From Streptomyces tirandamycinicus (lineage in GTDB: Bacteria > Actinomycetota > Actinomycetes > Streptomycetales > Streptomycetaceae): DNA of 64,000 nucleotides. The notes below the pieces were generated by a model. The model was not told the origin of the DNA, did not search any database, and saw only the letters and a list, made by a program, of their open reading frames with translations. Made by a program: the position numbers and the translations under genes. Location of the stretch: contig NZ_CP029188.1 in NCBI RefSeq assembly GCF_003097515.1, positions 620,001 to 684,000 on the forward strand. The letters run 5' to 3'. Shown here piece after piece: positions 17,197 to 27,837 of this stretch. The stretch's first letter is position 1. Each line of letters starts with the position of its first letter.

Positions 17197-18119
17197 ACAG
17201 CGACTCCGCCGTCCGGGTACGGGGCCTGGTCAAGCGGTACGGCGCCAGGACCGCGGTGGACGGGCTCGACCTCGACGTCCGCACCGGTACCATCACCGCC
17301 GTCCTCGGACCGAACGGCGCCGGGAAGACCACCACCGTCGAGGCCTGCGAGGGCTACCGCCGCCCCGACTCCGGCACCGTCCGCGTCCTCGGCCTCGACC
17401 CGGTCGCCGACGCGGCGCGGCTGCGCCCCCGGATCGGCGTGATGCTGCAGTCCGGCGGCGTCTACCCGGGCGCCCGCGCCGACGAGATGCTGCGCCACAC
17501 GGCGAGACTGCACGCCCACCCCCTCGACGTGGACGCCCTGATCGAACGGCTCGGCCTCGGTTCGTGCGGACGGACGGCGTACCGGCGGCTCTCGGGCGGG
17601 CAGCAGCAGCGGCTGGCGCTCGCCATGGCCGTCGTCGGCCGCCCCGAACTGGTCTTCCTGGACGAGCCGACCGCCGGACTCGACCCCCAGGCCCGCCGCG
17701 CCACCTGGAACCTGGTGCGCGAGCTGCGAGCCGACGGGGTGACGGTCGTCCTGACCACGCACTTCATGGACGAGGCCGAGGAACTCGCCGACGACGTCGC
17801 GATCATCGACGGGGGCCGGGTCGCCGCCCAGGGCAGCCCCGAGCAGCTGTGCCGCGGCGGCGCGGAGAACACGCTGCGGTTCACCGGCCGTCCCGGCCTG
17901 GACCTCGGCTCCCTGCTGAAGGCGCTGCCGGACGGCAGCGCCGCGGCGGAGGTGGTACCGGGCGCGTACCGGATCGGCGGCACGGTCGACCCCCAGCTGC
18001 TCGCCACCGTCACCTCCTGGTGCGCGCAGCACGGGGTCATGCCGGACGGCATCTCGGTGGAGCGCCGCACGCTGGAGGACGTCTTCCTGGAGCTCACGGG
18101 GAAGGAGCTGCGGTCGTGA
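17193..18119 (+). CDS. ABC exporter ATPase subunit
   Basis: 308 aa. Walker A GPNGAGKTT (about 38-46), Q-loop in MLQSGG, signature LSGGQQQRL (about 133), Walker B LVFLDEPTAGLD and H-loop TTHFMDEAEEL. A C-terminal extension of about 85 residues is seen in drug/antibiotic-type (DrrA/CcmA) ATPases. It pairs with the next permease, whose GTG overlaps this stop by 3 bases. It probably powers export of a lipid, drug or peptide; the substrate is unknown. No ribosome site is visible, so translation may depend on the short leader ORF. Confidence 0.9.
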   Translation: MNSDSAVRVRGLVKRYGARTAVDGLDLDVRTGTITAVLGPNGAGKTTTVEACEGYRRPDSGTVRVLGLDPVADAARLRPRIGVMLQSGGVYPGARADEMLRHTARLHAHPLDVDALIERLGLGSCGRTAYRRLSGGQQQRLALAMAVVGRPELVFLDEPTAGLDPQARRATWNLVRELRADGVTVVLTTHFMDEAEELADDVAIIDGGRVAAQGSPEQLCRGGAENTLRFTGRPGLDLGSLLKALPDGSAAAEVVPGAYRIGGTVDPQLLATVTSWCAQHGVMPDGISVERRTLEDVFLELTGKELRS

Positions 18120-18934
18120 CCGCTGAGGTGACCACGGACAGGGCGCCCGGCGGGCCGGGCTCGCCCCGCGGCACGGGTACGTACGCCCCGAGGCCCGGCG
18201 GCGCACCCGTCGCGCGGATGATCGCGGCACAGGCGGCGCTGGAGACGCGGATGCTGCTGCGCAACGGGGAGCAGCTGCTGCTGACGGTGATCATTCCGTC
18301 GCTGCTGCTGGTGCTCTTCTCCGCGGTCGACATCGTCGACACGGGCGAGGGCCGGGCCGTCGACTTCCTCGCCCCCGGGGTGCTGGCCCTGGCCGTGATG
18401 TCCACCGCGTTCACGGGCCAGGCGATCGCCACCGGCTTCGAGCGCCGCTACGGCGTGCTGAAGCGGCTGGGCGCCTCCCCGCTCCCCCGCTGGGCGCTGA
18501 TGGCGGCCAAGACGCTCTCCGTCCTGGTCACGGAGATCCTGCAGGTCGCGCTGCTCACGCTGATCGCCTTCGGGCTGGGCTGGTCGCCGCGGGGCGGTCC
18601 GGTCGCCGTGGTGCTGCTGCTGGTCGCGGGCACCGCGGCCTTCTCGGGCCTGGGCCTGCTGATGGCCGGCACGCTCCGGGCCGAGGCGACGCTCGCCGCG
18701 GCGAATCTGGTCTTCCTGCTGCTGCTGGCCGGCGGCGGGGTGATCGTGCCGCTGGACAGGTTCCCGGACGCGGCGCAGCCGGCCCTGGCGCTGCTGCCGA
18801 TCTCCGCGCTGTCCGAGGGGCTGCGCGACGTGCTCCAGCACGGCGCGGCGATGCCGTGGGGCGCGCTGGGGATCCTGGCGGGCTGGGCGGTGCTGGGACT
18901 CGCTGCGGCGGCGAGGTTCTTCCGCTGGGAGTGA
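18116..18934 (+). CDS. ABC-2 type transporter permease
   Basis: 272 aa. After a cytoplasmic N-terminus (about 45 residues, Gly/Pro-rich) come six predicted membrane helices: TVIIPSLLLVLFSAVD, ALAVMSTAFTGQAIATG, LQVALLTLIAFGLGW, AVVLLLVAGTAAFSGLGLLMAG, LVFLLLLAGGGVIVPL and LAGWAVLGLAAAARFF. FERRYGVLKRLGASPLPR is the conserved ABC-2 coupling segment. It forms an exporter with the ATPase encoded immediately upstream. Confidence 0.9.
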   Translation: MTAEVTTDRAPGGPGSPRGTGTYAPRPGGAPVARMIAAQAALETRMLLRNGEQLLLTVIIPSLLLVLFSAVDIVDTGEGRAVDFLAPGVLALAVMSTAFTGQAIATGFERRYGVLKRLGASPLPRWALMAAKTLSVLVTEILQVALLTLIAFGLGWSPRGGPVAVVLLLVAGTAAFSGLGLLMAGTLRAEATLAAANLVFLLLLAGGGVIVPLDRFPDAAQPALALLPISALSEGLRDVLQHGAAMPWGALGILAGWAVLGLAAAARFFRWE

Positions 18935-19010
18935 GCGCTTCCCGGGCCGCGGGCGCGGCCCGGGGTGCCTCCCCGGGGGCCCCTCGTGAAAACGCGCACA
19001 AGCGCCCCTC

Positions 19011-19016
19011 TACGAT
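19011..19016 (+). promoter_or_regulatory. -10 box of ctaA positioned for a leaderless mRNA
   Basis: TACGAT occupies -13 to -8 relative to the GTG at 19024. No purine-rich ribosome site precedes either candidate start. No clear -35 is seen (TGAAAA lies 18 nt upstream). Confidence 0.4.
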
Positions 19017-19023
19017 GGTCGCC

Positions 19024-19983
19024 GTGCAGACCCCCCTCGCCTCCATCGCCCGGCGCTGGACGCCGTCACCCAAGGCCCTCCGGCGTGCCGCGCTCGCACC
19101 CGTCGTGATGAGCGTGGTCATCATCGTCACCGGCGGCGCGGTCCGGCTGACCGGATCCGGTCTCGGCTGCGACACCTGGCCCAAGTGCACGGACGACAGC
19201 CTGTTCGCGACACCCGAGCAGGGCATCCACGGCGCCATCGAGTTCGGCAACCGGATGCTGACGTACGTGCTGTGCGCGGCGGTCGGCTGGGCCATCGTCG
19301 CGGCGCGCTCCACCAAGCCGTGGCGGCGGGGGCTCACCCGGCTCGGCTGGGCGCAGTTCTGGGTGGTCATGAGCAACGCGGTCCTCGGCGGCATCACCGT
19401 GTGGGCGGGCCTCAACCCGTGGTCGGTGGCCGGGCACTTCCTGGCGGCCAACGCGCTGCTGACCGTCGCCACCGTCACCTGGATCCGGGCGGGTGAGGGC
19501 GACACCGCGCCCCGCCCCCGGGTCCCCCGCCCGGTACGGCGGCTGTCCTGGGCTCTGACCGGCGCGGCGGGGCTGCTGATCGCGGCGGGCACCACCGTGA
19601 CCGGCTCCGGCCGGCACGCGGGCGACAGCAGCGACGTGCCGAGGATGCCGTTCGACTGGGTGGACGCGGCCCATGTGCACGCGGCGCTGGCCTGGCTGGT
19701 GTGCCTGCTCGGCGTGGCGATGTGGCTGGCGCTGCGGATCGTGGACGCGCCCGACGACACCCGGGCGCGCGCGCGGGAGCTCATCGGCGTGCTGGTCGCG
19801 CAGGGCGCCGTCGGCTATGTGCAGTTCTTCACCGACGTTCCGGAGCTGCTGGTGGGCGCGCACATGCTCGGCTCCTCGCTGATGTGGATCGCCGTGCTGC
19901 GGCTGGCCCTGAGCCTGCGGGAGCGTCCGGTGGCCGCGCCGGGGGCGCCGGCCGCTCCGGACGCCGCGCTGACGGCGGCCTGA
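19024..19983 (+). CDS. ctaA: Heme A synthase (COX15/CtaA)
   Basis: 319 aa, eight membrane helices. It oxidises the C8 methyl of heme O to make heme A for cytochrome aa3. Seen: RLTGSGLGC with a second cysteine in WPKC (a loop cysteine pair as in Gram-positive CtaA), the IHGAIEFGNRM motif with the catalytic glutamate and heme histidine, AGHF, VDAAHVHAAL and VGAHMLGSSL supplying the other histidines. The GTG start is chosen from the -10 spacing; ATG at 19015 is in frame. Its partner ctaB lies 1.7 kb away on the opposite strand. Confidence 0.92.
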   Translation: MQTPLASIARRWTPSPKALRRAALAPVVMSVVIIVTGGAVRLTGSGLGCDTWPKCTDDSLFATPEQGIHGAIEFGNRMLTYVLCAAVGWAIVAARSTKPWRRGLTRLGWAQFWVVMSNAVLGGITVWAGLNPWSVAGHFLAANALLTVATVTWIRAGEGDTAPRPRVPRPVRRLSWALTGAAGLLIAAGTTVTGSGRHAGDSSDVPRMPFDWVDAAHVHAALAWLVCLLGVAMWLALRIVDAPDDTRARARELIGVLVAQGAVGYVQFFTDVPELLVGAHMLGSSLMWIAVLRLALSLRERPVAAPGAPAAPDAALTAA

Positions 19984-20056
19984 GCCGGCCCGTACGCGCC
20001 CACGGCGGGCCTGGACCGGCCCGTTCAGGCGGTCACGGCGGCCTGAGCCGGCCCGT
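19972..20056. repeat. 22-bp direct repeat copying the 3' end of ctaA
   Basis: ACGGCGGCCTGAGCCGGCCCGT occurs exactly at 19972-19993 (including the ctaA stop) and again at 20035-20056, just before the end of the convergent gene. It looks like a local duplication of the terminal codons. Confidence 0.85.
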
Positions 20057-21139
20057 TCAGCCGGCGAGGCCGTAGACGCGGCGGGCGTTGCCGGCCGCGA
20101 TCATCCCGGCGACCCGCTGGGCGTCCGCCCGGCACCAGGCCCCGTCGCGCACCCAGCCGCCGAGCACCCGCTCCAGTGCCTCCCGGAAGATCCGCGCCCC
20201 GACGACATGGAGCTCGGGCAGCCCCCGGGACCCGCTGGCGAACAGCAGTTTCCCGAACGGGGCGTGCTCCAGGGTCTCGGCGAGGACGGCGGCCGCGCCC
20301 GCGCCGGTGCGGGCGAGGGCGGGCCCGACATCGGCGTACACATGCGGGAAGACGCTCGCCAGATGCGCGGCGTGGCGGTGGTACGGGTAGCCGTGCAGCA
20401 GCACCAGATCGGTGCCGAGGCCGGCGGTGGCCGCCGCGAAGCCGGTCAGCGGCAGCGGATCGCCCACCCCGACGTGGATCTGCAGCGGCCGTCCCGCGGC
20501 GACGGCGATCCACAGCAGGTGACCGAGCAGGACGGGGTCGGTGAGCCGGCCGCCGACCGTCCGCCCGTCCAGCCAGCGCCCGGCGGCGCCGCGCACCTCG
20601 CCCGGCCCCGGCGGCTCGGGGGCGACGGAGGCGCAGTGCCGCAGTGCCGCGACCGAGGTGAGGGCGACGGCCGAGTCGGCCGCGCCGTGCACGGCCTCGG
20701 CGAGGTTGGCGAGGAACGCGTCGACGGTGCCCGAGGTGTCGGCGACCTGCTCGGCGAGCAGTTCCAGGCGCACGATCTCATGGGCGTCCGCCATGCCCGC
20801 CGCGGCGGTCTCGGGCACCGAGGTGAGGTCGCCGGGCAGACCGGTGTCCACGAGGTAGGTGGAGATCCCGGTCGCCCGCAGCAGCCGTCTGCCGGATTCG
20901 AGGACGCCGAGCTCCCGGCGGCGCGCGAGGTAGCGCGCGGGCGGGCAGTGGGGTTCGAGGCCCAGCAGCGGCGGGCACCAGCGGCGCACGGCGAAGCCGG
21001 TCTGGGTGTCGAAGAAGGTGGTGCCGGGCGCGGGCGGCCCGCCCGTCCCCCCGAGGTGGGCCTCGAAGGTGCCGAGGCCCAGCTCCGTGCGGAGGACGCC
21101 GTGGCAGTACTGATCCACCAGGGACGGGGTGTCGATCAT
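20057..21139 (-). CDS. Amidohydrolase-fold protein with altered metal ligands
   Basis: 360 aa TIM-barrel protein resembling the N-terminal amidohydrolase half of FluG-type proteins (LVLLHGYPYHRHAAHLASVFPHVYADVGPAL; a late LPELHVVGARIFREAL segment). In active relatives the first strand has HxH and a late strand has an aspartate. Here the first strand reads VDQYCHGVL and the late strand FASGSRGLPEL, so two metal-ligand positions look substituted. It may bind no metal or use another chemistry. Function is not known. ATG at 21139; convergent with ctaA. Confidence 0.7.
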   Translation of the reverse strand: MIDTPSLVDQYCHGVLRTELGLGTFEAHLGGTGGPPAPGTTFFDTQTGFAVRRWCPPLLGLEPHCPPARYLARRRELGVLESGRRLLRATGISTYLVDTGLPGDLTSVPETAAAGMADAHEIVRLELLAEQVADTSGTVDAFLANLAEAVHGAADSAVALTSVAALRHCASVAPEPPGPGEVRGAAGRWLDGRTVGGRLTDPVLLGHLLWIAVAAGRPLQIHVGVGDPLPLTGFAAATAGLGTDLVLLHGYPYHRHAAHLASVFPHVYADVGPALARTGAGAAAVLAETLEHAPFGKLLFASGSRGLPELHVVGARIFREALERVLGGWVRDGAWCRADAQRVAGMIAAGNARRVYGLAG

Positions 21140-21224
21140 CCGGGGCTCCCAGCGCAGGACGTCGTTGCACCCGTCCTAACGGGTGAGCCCCGCGCGAGGT
21201 GCTGCCCCGGGCCGCGACGGCCGT

Positions 21225-21252
21225 GCTCCGGTGCCCTCACCGGGCACGGAGC
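21225..21252 (-). terminator. Hairpin after the 113-aa gene
   Basis: GCTCCGGTGCCC and GGGCACGGAGC pair with a single bulge around a short loop; the hairpin lies immediately after the stop at 21255. Confidence 0.5.
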
Positions 21253-21254
21253 GG

Positions 21255-21596
21255 TCAGCCGTTCGACGGGCCGCCGAGCTGGATACCCGCCATCCGGGTC
21301 CACTCGTACGGTCCGGTGCGGACCTTCAGGGCGAACTCGCCGTCGAAGGACTCGTGCAGGGTGATGCCGGACTTCTCGGCGGCCCTGACGGCGATCTCGT
21401 GGGTCGGCGCGACCAGGTCTCCCCAGCCGCCGTCCTCGCCGACGAGCACGATCCGGGTGCCCGTCTGGCCGATGTAGGCGAGCTGGCCCTCCGCGCCGCC
21501 GTGCGCCTTTGCGAAGGCGCCGATCTGCCGGGCGAGCTTCGCGGCCTTCCGCTCGGCCTTCGCGGACTGCTTCTCGTCAACCTGGGTGTCTGCCAT
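21255..21596 (-). CDS. Conserved small cytoplasmic protein of unknown function (113 aa)
   Basis: An N-terminal charged helix (residues 5-30, Lys/Ala-rich) is followed by an alpha/beta domain: GQLAYIGQTGTRIVLVGEDGGWGDLVAP and ESFDGEFALKVRTGPYEWTRMAGIQLGG. No signal peptide or membrane segment. I know no function. It is downstream of ctaB on the same strand with a 92-nt gap, so it may be a minor member of that transcript. Start ATG at 21596. Confidence 0.75.
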   Translation of the reverse strand: MADTQVDEKQSAKAERKAAKLARQIGAFAKAHGGAEGQLAYIGQTGTRIVLVGEDGGWGDLVAPTHEIAVRAAEKSGITLHESFDGEFALKVRTGPYEWTRMAGIQLGGPSNG

Positions 21597-21688
21597 GACC
21601 AGGATGCTACTCCCGGGTAGATCGCCGGGCGACCGTCCGGTCGCGTGGCCTCGGCCACGCCGTGCCCGGGTCGGCCCCGGGCGGCCGG

Positions 21689-22636
21689 TCAGCGCAGGAA
21701 GGGGTCCACGGCGACGGCGACGAACAGCAGCGAGACATAGGTGATGGACCAGTGGAAGAGCCGCATCTCCTTGAGCTTCCCGCCCGTCACGCCGGCCTTG
21801 GCGCGGCCCTGCAGGGCGTGCGCCTCCCAGAGCCACCAGCCGCCGGTCGCCAGGGCCACGGCCGTGTAGAACCAGCCGGTGTAGCCGAGCGGGGTCAGCA
21901 GCAGCGAGACGCCCACCATCACCCAGCTGTAGACGACGATCTGCCGGGCGACGACCTTGTTGGAGGCGATGACGGGGAGCATCGGCACGCCCACGCGCGC
22001 GTAGTCCTCCTTCACCTTCATCGACAGCGGCCAGTAGTGCGGCGGGGTCCAGAAGAAGATGACGAGGAAGAGGACGACGGCGGCCCACGACACGGAGTCG
22101 GTGACGGCGGACCAGCCGATCAGCACCGGCATGCAGCCCGCGATGCCGCCCCAGACGATGTTCTGCGCGGTGCGCCGCTTCAGCAGCATCGTGTAGACGA
22201 CGACGTAGAAGAGGAGTGCGCCGAGCGCCAGGGCCGCCGACAGCCAGTTGACGAGCAGTCCGAACCAGAGCGTGGAGACCACGGCCAGGGTGATGCCGAA
22301 GACCAGGCCCTCGCGCGGCGACACCATGCCGGTGACCAGCGGGCGCTGCGCGGTGCGGTCCATCAGGGCGTCGATGTCGCGGTCGATGTACATGTTGAGC
22401 GCGTTGGCACCGCCCGCGGAGAGGTATCCGCCGACGCAGGTGGCGACCACGAGCCAGAGGTCCGGCACGCCCTGCGCGGCCAGGAACATCACCGGTACGG
22501 TGGTGATGAGAAGCAGCTCGATGATCCGCGGCTTGGTCAGCGCCACGAATGCCTTGACGCGGGCCCCGAACGGCCGGCGGCCCCCCGGGCTGGGAGTCAA
22601 GACGACCCCGGCGGGTCGGGACTCGACGGCCGTCAC
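21689..22636 (-). CDS. ctaB: Protoheme IX farnesyltransferase (heme O synthase)
   Basis: 315 aa from the chosen GTG. UbiA-type prenyltransferase with about nine membrane helices. The first aspartate-rich motif is [18 protein letters not shown] and a second conserved segment is [26 protein letters not shown]. It adds farnesyl to heme B to make heme O, the substrate of CtaA. AGGGG lies 7 nt before the GTG at 22636; a GTG two codons earlier (22642) is also possible but has poor spacing. Confidence 0.93.
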   Translation of the reverse strand: MTAVESRPAGVVLTPSPGGRRPFGARVKAFVALTKPRIIELLLITTVPVMFLAAQGVPDLWLVVATCVGGYLSAGGANALNMYIDRDIDALMDRTAQRPLVTGMVSPREGLVFGITLAVVSTLWFGLLVNWLSAALALGALLFYVVVYTMLLKRRTAQNIVWGGIAGCMPVLIGWSAVTDSVSWAAVVLFLVIFFWTPPHYWPLSMKVKEDYARVGVPMLPVIASNKVVARQIVVYSWVMVGVSLLLTPLGYTGWFYTAVALATGGWWLWEAHALQGRAKAGVTGGKLKEMRLFHWSITYVSLLFVAVAVDPFLR

Positions 22637-22997
22637 GCACACCCCTGACAGAGAATTCCCAGCAAGCTTCGCGGGGGCATCCCTCGTACCCGGGAGGGTC
22701 GTGGAGGCGTGAATGCCCGGTGAAGGCTTGCGCGTACCACGCCACTCTAGACGTTGGCCCCATGCCGATCTTCGCGGGGGTGGGTCGTGTTGAGCGCTGC
22801 CGCCGCCGCGTCCGTAATCACCGGAGTCAGCCGTCGACAACAGGCGAAGTCGCGCCGGTACCCGCAGGCTGGTTGATGTGTCCGATTGGAGAGACGTGCA
22901 CCCGAAAGGACGCACGTTGCTGCGAGGGTAGGCTCGACACCGCCCGGTACCCCTTGTCACCGGGACCTGAACATGTGGAGAGGAGCCCTGACCCAGG
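22637..22997. other. Divergent promoter region between ctaB and tkt
   Basis: 361 nt holding the promoters of ctaB (left) and the pentose-phosphate operon (right). TAGGCT at 22929-22934 could be a tkt -10, but no good -35 is seen at the right distance. Open frames in it show no ribosome site. Confidence 0.5.
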
Positions 22998-25121
22998 GTG
23001 AGCACCAAGCCGACCACCACAGACCTCGAGTGGACCGCATTGGACCAGCGGGCCGTGGACACCGTCCGCGTCCTCGCCGCTGACGCCGTACAGAAGGTCG
23101 GCAACGGCCATCCCGGTACGGCGATGAGCCTGGCCCCCGCGGCGTACGTCCTCTTCCAGAAGCTGATGCGGCACGACCCGGCCGACGCGGACTGGACCGG
23201 CCGTGACCGATTCGTGCTCTCCGCGGGTCACTCCAGCCTGACCCTCTACATCCAGCTCTACCTGGCCGGGTACGGCCTGGAGCTCGACGACCTCAAGTCC
23301 TTCCGCACGTGGGACTCCAGGACCCCGGGCCACCCCGAGTACGGGCACACCACGGGCGTGGAGACGACGACCGGCCCGCTCGGCCAGGGCGTCGCCAACG
23401 CCGTCGGCATGGCCATGGCCGCCCGCTACGAGCGCGGCCTGTTCGACCCGGACGCCGCTCCCGGCACCTCCCCGTTCGACCACACCGTGTGGGTCGTCGC
23501 CGGTGACGGCTGCCTCCAGGAGGGCATCTCCCACGAGGCGTCCTCGCTCGCCGGGCACCAGAAGCTCGGCAACCTGGTGCTGCTGTGGGACGACAACCAC
23601 ATCTCCATCGAGGGCGACACCGAGACCGCGGTCTCCGAGGACACCCTGAAGCGGTACGAGGCGTACGGCTGGCACGTCCAGCGCGTGGCGCAGCTGCCGA
23701 ACGGCGACCTGGACCCGGTCGGGCTGTACGAGGCGCTGAAGGCGGCGAAGGAGGAGACCGGGCGTCCGTCCTTCATCGCCGCCCGCTCGATCATCGCGTG
23801 GCCCGCGCCGAACGCGCAGAACACCGAGGCGGCGCACGGCGCCGCGCTGGGCGACGACGAGGTGGCGGCCACCAAGCGGGTCCTCGGTTTCGACCCGGAG
23901 CGGACCTTCGAGGTCTCCGACGAGGTCATCCGCCACACCCGCGAGGCCCTGGACCGCGGGCGCACCGCCCGCGACGAGTGGGAGAAGGCGTTCGCCGAGT
24001 GGCGCGCCGCCAACCCGGAGCGCGCCGCCGAGTTCGACCGGATCCGCGCGGGCGAACTGCCGGCCGGCTGGGAGGAGAAGCTCCCGGTGTTCGAGACCGG
24101 CAAGGCGGTCGCGACCCGCGCCGCGTCCGGCAAGGTGCTGCAGGCGCTCGGCGGCGTGGTACCGGAGCTGTGGGGCGGTTCCGCCGACCTCGCGGGCTCG
24201 AACAACACCACGATCGACAAGACCTCGTCGTTCCTGCCGAAGGGCAACCCGCTGGCGGAAGCGGACCCCTACGGCCGCACGATCCACTTCGGTATCCGCG
24301 AGCACGCGATGGCCGCGATCATGAACGGCATCACGCTGCACGGCAACACCCGTGTCTACGGCGGTACGTTCCTCGTCTTCTCCGACTACATGCGCAACGC
24401 GGTCCGGCTGTCGGCGCTGATGCACCTGCCGGTGACGTACGTCTGGACCCACGACTCGATCGGCCTCGGCGAGGACGGCCCGACGCACCAGCCGGTGGAG
24501 CACCTCGCCTCGCTGCGCGCCATCCCGGGTCTGAACGTGGTCCGTCCGGCCGACGCCAACGAGACCGCGATCGCCTGGCGCGAGATCCTGCGTCGCTGGA
24601 CGAAGGAGTTCCGCGTGGGCACCCCGCACGGTCTGGCGCTGACCCGCCAGGGCGTGCCGACGTACGAGCCCAACGAGGACGCGGCCAGGGGCGGTTACGT
24701 CATGTTCGAGGCCGAGGGCCCGGGCGGGGAGAGCGCGGAGCCCCAGGTCGTGCTGATCGCCACCGGCTCCGAGGTGCACCTGGCCGTGGAGGCCCGCGAG
24801 CAGCTCCAGGCCGAGGGCATCGCGACGCGGGTCGTCTCGATGCCGTCCGTCGAGTGGTTCGACGAGCAGGACCAGGGGTACCGGGACTCGGTGCTGCCCC
24901 CCTCGGTGAAGGCACGGGTGGCCGTGGAGGCCGGTGTCGGGCTCACCTGGCACCGCTTCGTCGGCGACGCCGGCCGGATCGTGTCGCTGGAGCACTTCGG
25001 TGCCTCGGCCGACGGCAAGGTGCTGTTCCGCGAGTTCGGCTTCACCCCCGAGGCGGTGGCCGCCGCCGCGCGGGCCGTGCTCGGTTCGACGACGACCGGG
25101 ACCGCCGCCACCGCGGGCTGA
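22998..25121 (+). CDS. tkt: Transketolase
   Basis: 707 aa. Thiamine-diphosphate enzyme moving two-carbon units between sugar phosphates. Motifs are [12 protein letters not shown] near the N-terminus, the TPP motif GDGCLQEG through [14 protein letters not shown], the [11 protein letters not shown] segment of the pyrimidine domain, HFGIREHAM and [26 protein letters not shown] start is preceded by GGAGAGGAG. First gene of the tkt-tal-zwf-opcA-pgl operon, followed by tal after 35 nt. Confidence 0.96.
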   Translation: MSTKPTTTDLEWTALDQRAVDTVRVLAADAVQKVGNGHPGTAMSLAPAAYVLFQKLMRHDPADADWTGRDRFVLSAGHSSLTLYIQLYLAGYGLELDDLKSFRTWDSRTPGHPEYGHTTGVETTTGPLGQGVANAVGMAMAARYERGLFDPDAAPGTSPFDHTVWVVAGDGCLQEGISHEASSLAGHQKLGNLVLLWDDNHISIEGDTETAVSEDTLKRYEAYGWHVQRVAQLPNGDLDPVGLYEALKAAKEETGRPSFIAARSIIAWPAPNAQNTEAAHGAALGDDEVAATKRVLGFDPERTFEVSDEVIRHTREALDRGRTARDEWEKAFAEWRAANPERAAEFDRIRAGELPAGWEEKLPVFETGKAVATRAASGKVLQALGGVVPELWGGSADLAGSNNTTIDKTSSFLPKGNPLAEADPYGRTIHFGIREHAMAAIMNGITLHGNTRVYGGTFLVFSDYMRNAVRLSALMHLPVTYVWTHDSIGLGEDGPTHQPVEHLASLRAIPGLNVVRPADANETAIAWREILRRWTKEFRVGTPHGLALTRQGVPTYEPNEDAARGGYVMFEAEGPGGESAEPQVVLIATGSEVHLAVEAREQLQAEGIATRVVSMPSVEWFDEQDQGYRDSVLPPSVKARVAVEAGVGLTWHRFVGDAGRIVSLEHFGASADGKVLFREFGFTPEAVAAAARAVLGSTTTGTAATAG

Positions 25122-25156
25122 CGCCGTCACTACGACCAGTAGGAGATGCAACTCTC

Positions 25157-26299
25157 ATGACAGACGCACTCAAGCGCCTCTCCGACGAAGGCGTCGCGAT
25201 CTGGCTCGACGACCTGTCGCGCAAGCGCATCACGTCCGGCAACCTGGCCGAGCTCATCGACCAGCAGCACGTCGTGGGCGTCACCACCAACCCGTCCATC
25301 TTCCAGAAGGCCATCTCGTCCGGCGACGGGTACGAGCCGCAGGTCTCCGACCTCGCCACCCGCCGGGTGACCGTGGAGGAAGCCCTCCGCATGATCACCA
25401 CCGCGGACGTACGCGACGCCGCGGACGTGCTGCGCCCGGTGTTCGACGCGACGGGCGGCCAGGACGGCCGGGTGTCGATCGAGGTCGACCCGCGGCTGGC
25501 GCACCACACGGCGGCGACCGTCGCCGAGGCCAGGCAGCTGGCCTGGCTGGTGGACCGGCCGAACACGTTCATCAAGATCCCGGCCACCCGGGCCGGCCTT
25601 CCGGCGATCACCGAGGTCATCGGCCTCGGCATCAGCGTCAACGTCACGCTGATCTTCTCGCTGGAGCGCTACCGCGAGGTGATGGACGCCTATCTGGCCG
25701 GCCTGGAGAAGGCGAAGGCCGCGGGCCTGGACCTCTCCAAGATCCGTTCGGTGGCGTCGTTCTTCGTGTCCCGGGTGGACACCGAGATCGACAAGCGGCT
25801 GGACGCCCTGGGCACCGACGAGGCGAAGCAGCTCCGCGGCAAGGCGGCCATCGCCAACGCCCGCCTCGCCTACCAGGCCTACGAGGAGGTGTTCGGCTCG
25901 GCCGACACGTCGACGCCGCCGTCGGAGCGCTGGGCCGCACTCGACAAGGCGCAGGCCAACCCGCAGCGCCCGCTGTGGGCCTCGACCGGGGTCAAGGACC
26001 CTGCGTACCCGGACACGATGTACGTGGACCAGCTGGTCGCCCCGGGCACGGTCAACACCATGCCGGAGGCCACCCTGGAGGCGACCGCCGACCACGGGCG
26101 GATCACCGGCGACACGGTGCACGGGACGTACGAGCAGGCCCGGGCCGAGATCGACGCCGTCGAGGCGCTCGGGATCTCGTACGACGACGTCGTGCAGCTG
26201 CTCGAGGACGAGGGCGTCGAGAAGTTCGAGGCGTCCTGGAACGACCTGCTCAAGTCGACCGAGGCGGAGCTCGAGCGCCTCGCTCCCTCGGAGGGCTGA
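25157..26299 (+). CDS. tal: Transaldolase
   Basis: 380 aa, the long actinobacterial form. (beta/alpha)8 enzyme transferring dihydroxyacetone units. Visible: SIWLDD-like [25 protein letters not shown], the Schiff-base lysine in NTFIKIPAT, and [13 protein letters not shown]. 5 nt before zwf, so translationally linked. Confidence 0.95.
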   Translation: MTDALKRLSDEGVAIWLDDLSRKRITSGNLAELIDQQHVVGVTTNPSIFQKAISSGDGYEPQVSDLATRRVTVEEALRMITTADVRDAADVLRPVFDATGGQDGRVSIEVDPRLAHHTAATVAEARQLAWLVDRPNTFIKIPATRAGLPAITEVIGLGISVNVTLIFSLERYREVMDAYLAGLEKAKAAGLDLSKIRSVASFFVSRVDTEIDKRLDALGTDEAKQLRGKAAIANARLAYQAYEEVFGSADTSTPPSERWAALDKAQANPQRPLWASTGVKDPAYPDTMYVDQLVAPGTVNTMPEATLEATADHGRITGDTVHGTYEQARAEIDAVEALGISYDDVVQLLEDEGVEKFEASWNDLLKSTEAELERLAPSEG

Positions 26300-26304
26300 A
26301 CACC

Positions 26305-27837
26305 GTGACTTCCGCACACGGAGCGAATCCGCTCCGTGACGCCGCGGACCGACGGCTCCCGCGCATCGCGGGGCCGTCGGGTCTGGTGATCTTCGGCGTC
26401 ACGGGCGATTTGTCACGGAAGAAGCTGATGCCGGCCGTGTACGACCTCGCCAACCGCGGGCTGCTGCCGCCGGGCTTCTCGCTCGTGGGCTTCGCCCGGC
26501 GCGAGTGGGACGACCAGGACTTCGCACACGAGGTCCACGAGGCGGTGAAGGAGCACTCCCGCACCCCCTTCCGGGAGGAGGTCTGGCAGCAGCTCATCCA
26601 GGGCATGCGTTTCGTCCCCGGCGAGTTCGACGACGACGACGCGTTCGAGAACCTGAAGAAGACCATCACGGAGCTCGACCAGGTGCAGGGGACGGGCGGC
26701 AACTTCGCCTTCTACCTGTCGGTGCCGCCGAAGTTCTTCCCCAAGGTCGTCAAGCAGCTGAAGAAGCACGGGCTCGCGGAGCAGAAGGACGGCTCATGGC
26801 GGCGCGCCGTCATCGAGAAGCCGTTCGGCCACGACCTTGCGTCCGCGATGGAGCTCAACTCGCTCGTCCACGACGTGTTCGAACCGGACCAGGTCTTCCG
26901 CATCGACCACTACCTGGGCAAGGAGACCGTCCAGAACATCCTGGCGCTCCGCTTCGCCAACACCCTCTTCGAGCCGCTCTGGAACCGCTCGTACGTCGAC
27001 CACGTCCAGATCACCATGGCCGAGGACATCGGCATCGGCGGCCGGGCCGGCTACTACGACGGCATCGGCGCGGCGCGCGACGTCATCCAGAACCACCTGC
27101 TCCAGCTGCTGGCGCTGACCGCGATGGAGGAGCCCGCCTCGTTCGAGGCGGACTCGCTGGCCGCGGAGAAGACCAAGGTGCTGGGAGCCGTGAAGCTGCC
27201 CCGCGACCTGGCCGCCGGCACCGTGCGCGCCCAGTACGCGGCCGGCTGGCAGGGCGGCGCCAAGGTCGTCGGGTACCTCGAGGAGGACGGCATCGACGGC
27301 CACTCCAAGACCGACACCTACGCGGCGATAAAACTGGAGATCGACAACCGGCGCTGGGCCGGAGTGCCGTTCTACCTGCGGACCGGCAAGCGGCTCGGCC
27401 GCCGGGTCACCGAGATCGCGGTCGTCTTCCAGCGTGCGCCGCACTCCCCCTTCGACCGCACGGCCACCCAGGAGCTGGGGCAGAACGCCCTGGTCATCCG
27501 GGTGCAGCCGGACGAGGGCGTGACCCTGCGCTTCGGCTCGAAGGTGCCCGGCACCTCACTGGAGGTCCGCGACGTCTCCATGGACTTCGCCTACGGCGAG
27601 TCCTTCACCGAGTCCAGCCCGGAGGCCTACGAGCGGCTGATCCTCGACGTGCTGCTCGGCGACTCGAACCTCTTCCCCCGGGTCGAGGAGGTCGAGCTGT
27701 CCTGGAAGATCCTCGACCCGATCGAGGAGTACTGGGACAAGCACGGCAGGCCCGCGCACTACCCGGCCGGGACATGGGGTCCGGTCGAGGCGGACGACAT
27801 GCTCGCACGAGACGGACGGAGCTGGCGCCGGCCATGA
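26305..27837 (+). CDS. zwf: Glucose-6-phosphate 1-dehydrogenase
   Basis: 510 aa. It oxidises glucose-6-phosphate to 6-phosphogluconolactone, making NADPH. It has the nucleotide motif [14 protein letters not shown], the substrate site RIDHYLGKE and a conserved EKPFGHD. GTG start with GGAGGG upstream; ATGA overlap with opcA, its activator/assembly protein. Confidence 0.96.
   Translation: MTSAHGANPLRDAADRRLPRIAGPSGLVIFGVTGDLSRKKLMPAVYDLANRGLLPPGFSLVGFARREWDDQDFAHEVHEAVKEHSRTPFREEVWQQLIQGMRFVPGEFDDDDAFENLKKTITELDQVQGTGGNFAFYLSVPPKFFPKVVKQLKKHGLAEQKDGSWRRAVIEKPFGHDLASAMELNSLVHDVFEPDQVFRIDHYLGKETVQNILALRFANTLFEPLWNRSYVDHVQITMAEDIGIGGRAGYYDGIGAARDVIQNHLLQLLALTAMEEPASFEADSLAAEKTKVLGAVKLPRDLAAGTVRAQYAAGWQGGAKVVGYLEEDGIDGHSKTDTYAAIKLEIDNRRWAGVPFYLRTGKRLGRRVTEIAVVFQRAPHSPFDRTATQELGQNALVIRVQPDEGVTLRFGSKVPGTSLEVRDVSMDFAYGESFTESSPEAYERLILDVLLGDSNLFPRVEEVELSWKILDPIEEYWDKHGRPAHYPAGTWGPVEADDMLARDGRSWRRP

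Noticed and set aside
22720..23001. A 93-codon frame before tkt
   Set aside because: No ribosome site and no conserved features; it occupies the tkt leader and promoter.
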